Source: Planctomycetota bacterium (GTDB taxonomy: Bacteria; Planctomycetota; Phycisphaerae; UBA1845). From it: a DNA stretch of 64,000 nt. Shown in pieces: positions 46,046 to 54,642 of the stretch (positions are counted from its first letter, which is position 1; every line of letters begins with the position of its first letter). The notes beneath the pieces were generated by a model. That model was given only the letters and a program-made list of their open reading frames with translations. It did not search any database and was not told where the DNA came from. The stretch is taken from positions 1 to 64,000 of the forward strand of contig JAKQDH010000163.1 in the NCBI GenBank assembly GCA_029558835.1. Reading direction: 5' to 3'. The translations under genes were made by a program, and so were the position numbers.

Positions 46046-48268
46046 CTACGCCATCAACCGCGAGGCGACCTGGTACGTCACCAGCGCGCCCACGTAGGCC
46101 AGCGCCGTCATGTACCCGAACGTCAGCGCTGGCCAACGCCACGAATGCGTCTCGCGCTGAATCGCGGCCAGCGTCGCCGCACACTGACAACACAGCGAGA
46201 AAAACACCATCACCGACAACGCCACCGGCAGCGTGAACACCGGTCGACCGTCCGCACGGACGGCCCGCTGCAAGCGCTCCTTCAGTTCCACTGGCTCGCC
46301 ACCGTCGCCGCCCCCCATGTGAAACAGGGTGCCCAGCGTGGCCACCACCAGCTCCCGGGCCGGCAGAGAGGCGATGGTGGCCGTCGCAATCCGCCAGTCC
46401 CAGCCCAGCGGCCGCACCACCGGCTCCAGCCACCGCCCCATGCGACCCAGGTAGCTCCCCTCCAGGTTCGTACCGTCCGCAGTCGGGCCTGCCGCCGGGG
46501 CCCGTGCTGCTGCCGCAAGTTCCGCCTCGCCGGAGGCAACAGCACCGTCCTGCCCGGCCGCCGGGAGTGGGGTCACCGACGCGGGACGCGGGTAGTACCC
46601 CAGTGCCCAGATCACGACGGTCACGGCGAAAACGATCGTACCCGCCCGCAGGCAGAACTCCTTGCCCTGCTCATACACCCGGTACAGGACCGTGCGCGGA
46701 GTGGGCCACCGGTACGCCGGCAGCTCCATCAGAAACGGCAGTGTCTCCCCGCGCAGCAGCGTGCGCTTCAGCACCCACGCCACCGGAATCGCCACGATCA
46801 CGCCGATCAGGTACATCACCGTCAGCACCGTCGCCTGCACGTGCAGCCACCCGCCCAGCAACGTACGCTCGGGCACGAACGCCCCGACCAACAGCACGTA
46901 CACCGGCAGTCGCGCACTGCAGCTCATCAGTGGCGCAATCAGCATCGTCAGTACCCGGTCCCGCGCATTCTCGATCGTGCGCGTGGCGAGGATGCCCGGC
47001 ACCGCGCACCCGAACGAGGTCAGCAGCGGGATTACGCTCTTGCCGCTTAAGCCCGCGACGTTCATGAAGCGGTCCACCAGCAGGGCCGCTCGGGATAGAT
47101 ACCCGCAGTCCTCCAGAATGCCGAGAAACAGAAACAGCAGCATGATCTGCGGAAGAAAAACCAACACCGCCCCGACGCCCGCCAGGGCACCGTCGACCAG
47201 CAGGCTGCGCAGCGTACCGGGTGGAACCCAGTTCGCCACGGCCGCGCCGCTCAACGCCACCGCCCGATCAATTGCATCCGCGAGCGGGGCAGCCCACTCG
47301 TACAGGGACTGGAACATGAGCAGCATCAGCCCCGCGAAGATCAGCAAGCCCGCCACGGGGTGGGTCAGCACGCGGTCCGCGCCCTCCGACTTGGAGCGCC
47401 GGGGACGGTGCGGGCACGTCACGACGTCACGGAGCAACTGCTCGATCCAGGCGTACCGGGCCACCGCCTCGATCTCGGGAACGCCGTGCCCGGCCGCTTC
47501 CAGTCGCGCGCGCGCCGCGCCCAGACGCTGGGTCACGTCCGCCCCCCAGCGGACCGCCAAACGCTGTTCGTGATACCCCGCGGGGTCCAGCAGCGCTTGC
47601 AGCCACTGCGCTCGTACCGGCCTCGTGTCCGGCGGTTCCGCGTCGCCCGCCTTCCACTCCTCCAACGCGGCAAGCTCAGCATCCACCGCCGGTGGCAAAG
47701 CCGGCCCCGGCACACGCGGGGCGGCGTGTTCTGCGGTAAGGATGGTCTTCGTCAACGCCTCGATGCCCTCGCGCCGCGTGGCCACCACCGGCACCACCGG
47801 CACGCCCAATCGCCGCGCCAGCGCCGCGGCATCCCAGTGAATGCCGCGCCCACGCGCGACGTCCATCATGTTCAATGCGACAATGACCGGGCGCCCAAGT
47901 TCGAGAATCTGCGTCAGCAGGAACAGATTGCGACGCGGGTGGCTGGCGTCCACCACGACGACGATCAGATCAGGGCGCTCGAGTGCGTCGGTGTGCCCGA
48001 GAAGGGTATCCAGCACCACCGCCTCGTCCGCCGAGCGTGCGGAGAGGCTGTACGTGCCCGGCAGGTCGATGACTTCGATAGCGCCCGTCTCACCGGCGTC
48101 CCGCAACCAGCCGACCTTGCTTTCCACGGTGACGCCCGGGTAGTTCCCTACCCGCTGCCGGAACCCGGTGAGCGCGTTGAACAGCGTGGTCTTTCCGGTG
48201 TTCGGATTGCCGACCACGGCCACCGACTTGACACGCGGCGATGCTAGAACCCTCTCCTCGCTACGCAT
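46046..48268 (-). CDS. feoB: Ferrous iron transport protein B
   Basis: A 740-residue FeoB, the inner-membrane permease for Fe2+. The N-terminal G domain has GNPNTGKTTLFNAL (G1), DLPGTYSL (G3) and NMMDVARGRG (G4, NxxD type). The membrane part begins near residue 300 with GLLIFAGLMLLMFQSLYEWA and contains the Gate motifs with CGYLSRAA and FGCAVPGILATRTI. A Pro/Ala-rich loop near 590-620 is longer than usual. The ATG at 48268 is used. It lies 76 bases after feoA and just before the FeoB-associated gene. Two palindromes upstream of feoA suggest iron control of the operon. Confidence 0.95.
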   Translation of the reverse strand: MRSEERVLASPRVKSVAVVGNPNTGKTTLFNALTGFRQRVGNYPGVTVESKVGWLRDAGETGAIEVIDLPGTYSLSARSADEAVVLDTLLGHTDALERPDLIVVVVDASHPRRNLFLLTQILELGRPVIVALNMMDVARGRGIHWDAAALARRLGVPVVPVVATRREGIEALTKTILTAEHAAPRVPGPALPPAVDAELAALEEWKAGDAEPPDTRPVRAQWLQALLDPAGYHEQRLAVRWGADVTQRLGAARARLEAAGHGVPEIEAVARYAWIEQLLRDVVTCPHRPRRSKSEGADRVLTHPVAGLLIFAGLMLLMFQSLYEWAAPLADAIDRAVALSGAAVANWVPPGTLRSLLVDGALAGVGAVLVFLPQIMLLFLFLGILEDCGYLSRAALLVDRFMNVAGLSGKSVIPLLTSFGCAVPGILATRTIENARDRVLTMLIAPLMSCSARLPVYVLLVGAFVPERTLLGGWLHVQATVLTVMYLIGVIVAIPVAWVLKRTLLRGETLPFLMELPAYRWPTPRTVLYRVYEQGKEFCLRAGTIVFAVTVVIWALGYYPRPASVTPLPAAGQDGAVASGEAELAAAARAPAAGPTADGTNLEGSYLGRMGRWLEPVVRPLGWDWRIATATIASLPARELVVATLGTLFHMGGGDGGEPVELKERLQRAVRADGRPVFTLPVALSVMVFFSLCCQCAATLAAIQRETHSWRWPALTFGYMTALAYVGALVTYQVASRLMA

Positions 48269-48344
48269 GGGTCTCGCTATCGACGGGAGAAACGCCTGCC
48301 TTTGGTCGCCGACACCGGGGACCGGCGGGGGACAGGCAAGTGCT

Positions 48345-48617
48345 TCAGGGGAGCCTTAATCGAATCCGCTTCTGGTGTCCGTTGCCCAGCCCCACGCACG
48401 CGCCGTCAATACGCACAATGCACGGGCTGCCGGGACGCAGCATCTCGAGTTGGGCGCCGCGGATGAAACCCATGTCCGCGAGGCGTTTGCGAGCGGCCGG
48501 CGAAGCGTCCACTTCGAGGACGGTGCCGATTTCGCCCGCGCGAAGGCAAGGCAGGTCGATGAAGGACGCCGGCACACCCCGCGAGCCAGCTTGGACCTCA
48601 CACTCCCCAATTGCCAT
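48345..48617 (-). CDS. feoA: Ferrous iron transport protein A
   Basis: A 90-residue FeoA, an SH3-like cytosolic protein that modulates FeoB. Typical sequence: LRAGEIGTVLEV, RLADMGFIRGAQLEML and SPCIVRIDGACVGLG. The ATG at 48617 is preferred to the GTG at 48623 by the spacing to AGGTAGG. It is the first gene of the feoA-feoB-small protein operon. Confidence 0.93.
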   Translation of the reverse strand: MAIGECEVQAGSRGVPASFIDLPCLRAGEIGTVLEVDASPAARKRLADMGFIRGAQLEMLRPGSPCIVRIDGACVGLGNGHQKRIRLRLP

Positions 48618-48632
48618 GGTCACGTACCTACC

Positions 48633-48647
48633 TGAGACCGAGTCTCA
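48633..48647. promoter_or_regulatory. Palindromic metalloregulator-like box next to feoA
   Basis: TGAGACCGAGTCTCA, a perfect 6-3-6 palindrome 15 bases upstream of the feoA start. Similar in ends and size to the 15-base Fur 7-1-7 core (TGATAAT-N-ATTATCA). A related box is at 48862-48876. Confidence 0.5.
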
Positions 48648-48815
48648 CCATTGCAGAAACGCTGCACCGCCCACCGTCTTCGCGCTGCTGACCGATGACG
48701 AATGCCCAGGTTCGGACGGTCAAACCCGCTCTCGGCCGCCGCCCCACCCAGCAGGAAGGGAGGGGAAAAGGGAGGCATTCCACCAGCGTCACAGCATCCG
48801 TTCGGCCGCCACACA

Positions 48816-48843
48816 CTATACCCACAGGCAAGGTGCGCTCCAA
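48816..48843 (-). promoter_or_regulatory. Candidate sigma-70 promoter of the feo operon
   Basis: On the minus strand TTGAGC (48838-48843), a 16-base spacer and TATAGT (48816-48821). The start near 48809 gives a leader of about 190 bases to feoA. Confidence 0.45.
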
Positions 48844-48861
48844 GCCGAATCCCGCGAAAAC

Positions 48862-48876
48862 TGAGACTCGTTCTCA
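48862..48876. promoter_or_regulatory. Second metalloregulator-like box upstream of feoA
   Basis: TGAGACTCGTTCTCA, matching the 15-base Fur-type core at 11 of 14 informative positions and resembling the box at 48633. It lies about 19 bases upstream of the candidate -35. The rest of 48877-49191 shows no gene. Confidence 0.5.
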
Positions 48877-49191
48877 ACTACACCATCGGCAGAACGGTGC
48901 CCCCGGCTCGATTGCGGACAAAGAGGATGCGCCCGAAAACGGCACACCAGCCCGATCGCGAAGGCCGCGTTCGACACGTCGGCCGCCGGGAAAGCCGGCG
49001 CGCACCCGCCAGCACGCGAATCCAGCCGTGGACTTGCTCCCCTGGACGCCGCCCGGCAAGGGCAGCCCCCGCGTCTTCCTGGGGGCTCGTGAGCCGCGCC
49101 GGTGCCTTGGATACGAGATGCACTCGAAGAAGGCTGTGGCGGTCAGCGGCGGGTCACCTGTGGGTGTTATCGCCCCAAGGCCGGGCGGTAG

Positions 49192-49425
49192 TCAGTCGCC
49201 TGGGGCGATCTGCTCGGCCAGCTCTTGGGCAACCCCCTGCATCAGGGTGTACAGGAACTGCTCCGCGCCGTTGCGGGCGGTGACCTTCACCTGGGTCGCA
49301 CACGACATACCCAGCGTCCCCCCGGCCAACGCGGCAAGCAGCGTCCACCGCGCGGCCCTTCGCAACGTGCGTGTCGTCAGTCGGGACCAGCGGCCTGGCG
49401 TGAAGTCGAATTGCCTGTTGCTCAT
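49192..49425 (-). CDS. Small exported hypothetical protein
   Basis: A 77-residue protein with a basic N-terminus, a hydrophobic helix (WTLLAALAGGTLGMSC) that may end in a lipobox-like Cys, and a short soluble tail (QVKVTARNGAEQFLYTLMQG). AGGA is about 9 bases before the ATG. It lies downstream of two lipoprotein genes on the same strand, after a 120-base gap. No family recognised. Confidence 0.5.
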   Translation of the reverse strand: MSNRQFDFTPGRWSRLTTRTLRRAARWTLLAALAGGTLGMSCATQVKVTARNGAEQFLYTLMQGVAQELAEQIAPGD

Positions 49426-49545
49426 GGATTGACCATCCTACCCGGGTCGGGATCAGATCCAGCGTGGGTGCCGGAACGCCGACCGGTGTCGCCTCTATGC
49501 AGTCGAGCGCGTCGGATACCCCGCGCAATCGCCGGCGCGGCTCGC

Positions 49546-50265
49546 TTACGGATTGTCCTCACGTACCTGGCTCTGCAGGAACTGGGCGTAGTTGACGAAG
49601 GTACTGGGTCCGGCGAACACGCCGGGCTGCTCGGAGCCGGGCTGGAGGAAGGCCTGGAACTTGACGTTCCCAGCGCTACCGCTGGCCGTGCTCGTGAACA
49701 TCCGGAAGACGACGGTATCACCGCAGACGAAATTGGGGCCGCTCGCGGCGAAATACGAGAGCGTGTTCAGGCCCTCGGCCGCCACGCCGTAGCCGCCGCC
49801 GACCACGCCCGTCTGCGGGTTGTAGTCTTCGTAGATGAACGCCGCCGGCTCGCCGGCCAGGAGGTTCTCGCCCAAGCCGATCCGAATCACGGGCGACTCG
49901 GCGCACGGAAACAACACGCCAATGTCGTTGGCGAGGGCAACGGGGAACGTGCGCAGCCGCACGGTTTGCAGTTCCTTCGTCGTCAACAGGTTGCCGTCGT
50001 CGTCGTACTGCGGGTTGCCGTCGCCATCTTCGACGATGACCATGCGCTCAATCGTCACGATGAAGTCGGCGGGGTCGGCGGTCTCGTTGACAACGCGCAC
50101 GAGAACGAAGGCGGCTTCCGGTCCCGGCGTGATGGGGTAATAACCACCCTGGAAGGCGTTGATGAAACTCGGGTTGAAGAACGTGACCGTGCCGCCGCAC
50201 CCGGCGAGGCACAGGCCCACGGCCAGCAGTCCCCGTCCTATTCTGTACCAACGATCTGTGCTCAT
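49546..50265 (-). CDS. Putative lipoprotein, beta-rich
   Basis: A 239-residue protein starting MSTDRWYRIGRGLLAVGLCL and continuing AGC, a clear lipobox, which also supports the ATG at 50265 over 50283. The mature part is beta-rich (FVLVRVVNETADPADFIVTI, NVKFQAFLQPG) with one Asp/Gly-rich loop (VEDGDGNPQYDDDGN). The neighbour at 50326 is a similar lipoprotein of about the same size, 60 bases upstream, so they are likely cotranscribed and possibly distant paralogues. Function unknown. Confidence 0.65.
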   Translation of the reverse strand: MSTDRWYRIGRGLLAVGLCLAGCGGTVTFFNPSFINAFQGGYYPITPGPEAAFVLVRVVNETADPADFIVTIERMVIVEDGDGNPQYDDDGNLLTTKELQTVRLRTFPVALANDIGVLFPCAESPVIRIGLGENLLAGEPAAFIYEDYNPQTGVVGGGYGVAAEGLNTLSYFAASGPNFVCGDTVVFRMFTSTASGSAGNVKFQAFLQPGSEQPGVFAGPSTFVNYAQFLQSQVREDNP

Positions 50266-50325
50266 GGAAACTCTCGCAGACATCGTGCCGCCCGACCGGT
50301 CGTCGAGACGACCACACCGACCGGC

Positions 50326-51168
50326 TCAGCGCACGCCGACGGTGAACTCATACCGACCGCCAATCCCAGCGATCGTCGCCGCGTCGGCTGCGTCAAAACT
50401 GGGATCGTCGTCCACGTTCTCCAGGAACGGCACCCGCAGCACGCCGCCCATCACCACGCTGACGACGGCACCGCAACTGGGGTTCACCACGGGCCCCGGC
50501 ACGTCACGTACGTCGATGTTGGCACGAAGCAAGGTGTTACCATCCGCGTCGACCGTGTCGGGAACCAACGGGCGGAACTGGGGGGCACTTCTGCCCTGGA
50601 CCTGGTACACCAGCACGGCCCCACCTTGCTGGTTCTGGATCTCCCGGGACTGGTAGGTGATCAACTCGACCGGGACGAACACCTCGATAGACGCACTCGG
50701 GTCTAACTCGACCCGGGCGACGTTACAAAGAACCACGGTGTTGTCCAAGTCGTTCTGATTAAGGTCCGGATAAGCATCGGCGTCGAACCGCTGGTCGATC
50801 AGCTTGCGGCTGCCGCTGACAAACTCGAAGGAATTGACGTTGCCGTTGGAGTAGGTCACCCGAATGCGGAACCGGACCCGGGGACGCAGCTCACGCCGCT
50901 CCGCGTTTGTCAACGTAAGCCCGCCGGTCGTCGTCAGGTACTCGACCAGCCGTTCATCAACCTCCGCGTTATTCACAAACGCCAAGACGACGTGCCCCGT
51001 CGAGTTGTTGATGGTCGCCGAACCGGGGCTGATGAGATCGACGAACCCCGCTCCGAACAGCGAGCCGCAGCCGGCAACGAGGCCCAGAGCCGCGCCCCAG
51101 AACACGACGAGACGCAGTCGGCACCACCGCAAGCCGCGGTCACCGCGTGTATCCAATCCAGCGTTCAA
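50326..51168 (-). CDS. Putative lipoprotein, beta-rich (neighbour of 49546)
   Basis: A 280-residue protein whose hydrophobic segment (LRLVVFWGAALGLVAGC) ends in a lipobox. I use the TTG at 51168, with GGAGGA 6 bases upstream, rather than longer frames with no ribosome site. The mature domain is beta-rich, has motifs like HVVLAFVNNAEVDERL and FEFVSGSRKLIDQRFDADAY, and two or three isolated Cys (VLCNVARV, NPSCGAVVSVVMGG). Pairing with 49546 suggests the two proteins share a role at the outer membrane; this is unknown. Confidence 0.65.
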   Translation of the reverse strand: MNAGLDTRGDRGLRWCRLRLVVFWGAALGLVAGCGSLFGAGFVDLISPGSATINNSTGHVVLAFVNNAEVDERLVEYLTTTGGLTLTNAERRELRPRVRFRIRVTYSNGNVNSFEFVSGSRKLIDQRFDADAYPDLNQNDLDNTVVLCNVARVELDPSASIEVFVPVELITYQSREIQNQQGGAVLVYQVQGRSAPQFRPLVPDTVDADGNTLLRANIDVRDVPGPVVNPSCGAVVSVVMGGVLRVPFLENVDDDPSFDAADAATIAGIGGRYEFTVGVR

Positions 51169-51335
51169 CTTCGGTCCTCCCGCAACAACAGCCCCAAAAC
51201 GGGCCACAGCACGCACCAACGGATGGCGCTCCGTCCGACCCCGCGGCCCCGAGCCGCCCATCGCCAAGCAGCCCGCACGCTAGTTCTAGCCTCTTGCAAC
51301 TGTCGGGTCAACCGGCCTCGGCACGGGGCAAAGAA

Positions 51336-51377
51336 CCCCTCTCCCGCGCAGGAAGAGGGGCGGGGGTGAGGGTGGGG
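51336..51377. repeat. Interspersed repeat, family C
   Basis: CCCCTCTCCCGCGCAGG followed by AAGAGGGGCGGGGGTGAGG, a hairpin-forming unit like the one at 8827. The rest of 51169-51523 has no gene. Confidence 0.6.
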
Positions 51378-51523
51378 GAAGCGAAGACGCCCCCCGGAGC
51401 CCAAGCACGGTCAGCCAGAGCACGCCAGGCGCGAAGCAGGTACCCCGGCGCGCCGTGGTCAGCACGACGGGGCCGCCGCGTTCACCCATCGCCTCCCGCA
51501 GCCGAGAGCCCCTGCAACGCCAT

Positions 51524-54500
51524 CTACACGGCCGCCTGTACCCGCCGCGTGGGCGACGCGGACTGCTGGTGGGCTTGCGTCCGTGACCGCTCCCAGCGAT
51601 GGGCCAGGTAGCGTCCCAGGGAACGCATGGCCTCATCGCACGTGCGAAAGACTGGCACGGCCCCGTCACGCAGCCGCCGGGCGAAGGCGTCGTAGGGCCT
51701 GCCCGAGTCAATGACGGCCACGACGGGCTTGCGGGACTCCGCCAGCAAGGCCGGTAGCCGGTCGGCCAGCGACCCGGGCTTGGCAATCTCCTCCTCCGTG
51801 GTCAGCATCTGCGGGGTAAGCGGCACGAACCCCACCAGGACGGCGTCCGTCCCCGGGTCCTCGATGAAGGCTCGGATACAGGCCTCGAAGGCGTCTTCAT
51901 TGGCCATCGGCGTCATATCGAGCGGATTCCGCACATTGACCAGTCCGTCCAGCTTGAACTTGGCCAGTCGCTCCGCCACGCGGCGTGCCGTGGCCTCGCT
52001 GAGTGCAGGCAGTTCCGCCTCGAAGCGGGCCCCGTGGATGTTGTCGGCCATGCCCACGGTCTCGAAGCCCGCGTTGCTGATGGCGCCGATCCGGACCCCG
52101 CCAACCTCTTTCCCATGCAGGGCCGTGGCCAGTTCCAGCACTTGCTCGAATTCCTTGAACGTGTCCGTCACGATGGCACCGGCGTTGGCCACCGCCGTCT
52201 GGCACACGTCGTAGTCGCCGGCTACCGAGGCGGTGTGGCCGGCCGTGGCCGCCCGACCGGGGTCGGTCCTGCCCGCCTTGTAGAACACCACGACCTTCCC
52301 GGCGGCCGTGACTTCCTGCACCGACCGCACGAACGCCAGCCCATCCAGCGGGTTGAACCCCTCCACGTACACACCGATGCAGTCCATGTCGTCACGATCA
52401 CCCACGGCCCGGAGCATGTCCGAGACGGTGGCGTCGATCTGGTTGCCCAAAGAGATCGCAATCGTGGGATCCAGTGCCTCAAGGTTGCTCATGCGGCTGA
52501 TGATGAAGGCACCACTTTGGGAAATCAGGGCGGCCCGGCGGGGCGGCACGTGGCGGCGGGGATCAAGCTTGTGCGGCGGAATGAAAAACGTGTCGTAGTG
52601 CCCGGGGCGAGAGCGGACACCCATGCAGTTGCCGCCCAGCACGATTGGGCCCCCGTCCGGCTGCTGCCGGGAGGCAACGATCATCTCCCGAACCTTCGCC
52701 TCGAGTCCCTGGGTACCCTCAGTCTCCCCCATGCCACCCGGGATCAGGATGACGGACGCGATCTTGCGGCTGTCGATGGTCTGTTGCATCACGTCGGGGA
52801 TGGCTTCCGCCCCGGTGGCGACGACGAGAAGGTCTACCTTGCCCGGCAGCGCCGCGATGCTCGGCACGCACCCCACCCCGTCGATTTCCTTCTCACCCTC
52901 GCGTACGACGAACAGGCGGTCCTTCGGGAATCCGCAGTCGAGCAGGTTCTTGAGGATGATGCGGCCGAAGTTGGCCCGCTTGGTGGACACACCGACCAAG
53001 GCGATGGAGCGCGGCTCCACTAGTGCTTCAATTTTGGTCGCCGGACGGGCTGGCAGTGCCTTCGTGGCGGTTGCCAAAGCGCCGTGCCCGTCGAGGGGGA
53101 TCATCCGGAGGCGCGAGAATGCGAACGGGTTGACCTCGATCTCCTGGACATCGGGGCCTTCCTCGCCACGATCGACGCAGAACCGGCGGGCGACGGCGAT
53201 GAACGCCCGGAAGCAGCGGAGCAGGTCCCCGTCGCTCACGATGCGCTGTCGCCCCCGGGCACGCCCGGCCAGCACGTCATAGGCGGCCGTCTTCTGGAAC
53301 AGCTCCATGAACTGCTCCGGGGTCGTATCCACAGCCAGGGCCTTCGCCACGGCCTGACCGGGCTTCATCTTGGCGGCCAGGTACTCCGTGTGGATGCCGC
53401 CGAGCCCGGCCGCGATGATCGGGCCGAACTCACGCGTGGACCGGATACCAATGAAGAGCTCCTGCCCGAAACCGGCGTCGGTGCGCTGGACGTACTCGAC
53501 GACGAGGACGCCGGCCACCCGGGCCCCGCCGGCCCCCTGGGCCTCCACAAGCTGCCGGATTTCGCGGTTGACGGTCTCGATGTCCTTCGGAGCAAAGACC
53601 ACCCCGCCCACGTCCGACTTGTGCGCAATATCCGGCGACACGACCTTGAGGACGACCTTGTCGCCGGGGAAACAGTCCAGGGTCTGGGCGGTAATCTGCT
53701 CGCCCTTCTGCACGAAGTAGTAGCGGGGCGGGGCAACCGCGCCCACGAGTTCCAGCAGTCGGTAGACCTCGTGCTCGAAGAGCAGGCGGCGACCGGACTG
53801 GTAGACCTCCAGCAGGATCTGACCGACCGCGTGGGCCTCCGGACGCGACAGGCCGCACTCCTCCGTCGTCAGAGTAAGGCTCTCCGTGCCCGGGCCCTGC
53901 TGACGGTCAAGCTGCTCGGGCTCCAGCGTCTCCAGCCAATGGCGTACTTCCTGGGCGGACGCCCCGCGGCGCAGCCCGTCGAGGTACGCGGTGGCGGCAT
54001 TGCGTCCGAAGCGGCAGGCGCGCTGGTTCACGTCGACGAGGGCGGCCCCTTTGCGTCCGAACATCTCGGCGATGGATGTTTCCAGCTCGGCCGCGTCCAG
54101 GCCCAGGAGCCCGGATGCGGCACCGAGCATGACGGTGTTGACGGCCCGGGCGGAACCGGCCGCCTTCGCCCAACGCTCCGCGTCCACGAGAATGTGACTC
54201 GGGTACTTCGTCACCTGGTCGAGCACGTGCTCGATCGGCGGGTAGTTCGAGATGTTCACGAACGGGGCGGTACTGGCCACGATGGTGCCGCGCTCGGAAA
54301 GGTACTGGACGTAGCGCAGGGCCTCCAGCGGCTCCACCGCCAACACGACGTCGGCCTTGCCCAGCGGGATCAGGTCGCTGTACAGCTCGTGGTCGGCGAA
54401 CCGCAGGTGGGCCTGCACGTCCCCGCCGCGCTGGCTCATCCCGTGTACCTCGGACTGCTTAACGTGCCAGCCGCGTCGAATCACCGCCAGACAGATGGCC

Positions 54501-54559
54501 TGGGCGATGGTGAGAATCCCCTGACCGCCGACCCCGGCAAGAATGATGTTACACTCCAT
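51524..54559 (-). CDS. Fusion of IorB with ADP-forming acyl-CoA synthetase (beta plus alpha)
   Basis: A 1011-residue triple fusion. Residues 1-195 are the beta subunit of an indolepyruvate-type 2-oxoacid:acceptor oxidoreductase (NIILAGVGGQGILTIAQAIC, EVHGMSQRGGDVQAHLRF). About 225-470 are the ATP-grasp beta part of ADP-forming acyl-CoA synthetase, with VSPDIAHKSDVGGVVFAP (His313) and IEVNPFAF. About 485-990 are the CoA-binding/ligase alpha part: VEPRSIALVGVS, GGNCMGV, ALISQSGAFI and TAGHTASVAGDYDV, where His775 is the expected phospho-His. It would convert acyl-CoA plus ADP and Pi to acid plus ATP, directly after the oxidoreductase step. Start ATG 54559 with AAGGA upstream; iorA lies 83 bases upstream on the same strand. 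Confidence 0.92.
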   Translation of the reverse strand: MECNIILAGVGGQGILTIAQAICLAVIRRGWHVKQSEVHGMSQRGGDVQAHLRFADHELYSDLIPLGKADVVLAVEPLEALRYVQYLSERGTIVASTAPFVNISNYPPIEHVLDQVTKYPSHILVDAERWAKAAGSARAVNTVMLGAASGLLGLDAAELETSIAEMFGRKGAALVDVNQRACRFGRNAATAYLDGLRRGASAQEVRHWLETLEPEQLDRQQGPGTESLTLTTEECGLSRPEAHAVGQILLEVYQSGRRLLFEHEVYRLLELVGAVAPPRYYFVQKGEQITAQTLDCFPGDKVVLKVVSPDIAHKSDVGGVVFAPKDIETVNREIRQLVEAQGAGGARVAGVLVVEYVQRTDAGFGQELFIGIRSTREFGPIIAAGLGGIHTEYLAAKMKPGQAVAKALAVDTTPEQFMELFQKTAAYDVLAGRARGRQRIVSDGDLLRCFRAFIAVARRFCVDRGEEGPDVQEIEVNPFAFSRLRMIPLDGHGALATATKALPARPATKIEALVEPRSIALVGVSTKRANFGRIILKNLLDCGFPKDRLFVVREGEKEIDGVGCVPSIAALPGKVDLLVVATGAEAIPDVMQQTIDSRKIASVILIPGGMGETEGTQGLEAKVREMIVASRQQPDGGPIVLGGNCMGVRSRPGHYDTFFIPPHKLDPRRHVPPRRAALISQSGAFIISRMSNLEALDPTIAISLGNQIDATVSDMLRAVGDRDDMDCIGVYVEGFNPLDGLAFVRSVQEVTAAGKVVVFYKAGRTDPGRAATAGHTASVAGDYDVCQTAVANAGAIVTDTFKEFEQVLELATALHGKEVGGVRIGAISNAGFETVGMADNIHGARFEAELPALSEATARRVAERLAKFKLDGLVNVRNPLDMTPMANEDAFEACIRAFIEDPGTDAVLVGFVPLTPQMLTTEEEIAKPGSLADRLPALLAESRKPVVAVIDSGRPYDAFARRLRDGAVPVFRTCDEAMRSLGRYLAHRWERSRTQAHQQSASPTRRVQAAV

Positions 54560-54642
54560 CGCCTAATCCTTCTCTGGAGAGCCTGTCACCCCCGCGCTAC
54601 TGGTCCGTGCCGGCACGTCCCGCGGCTCGGTCACGCACCTCC

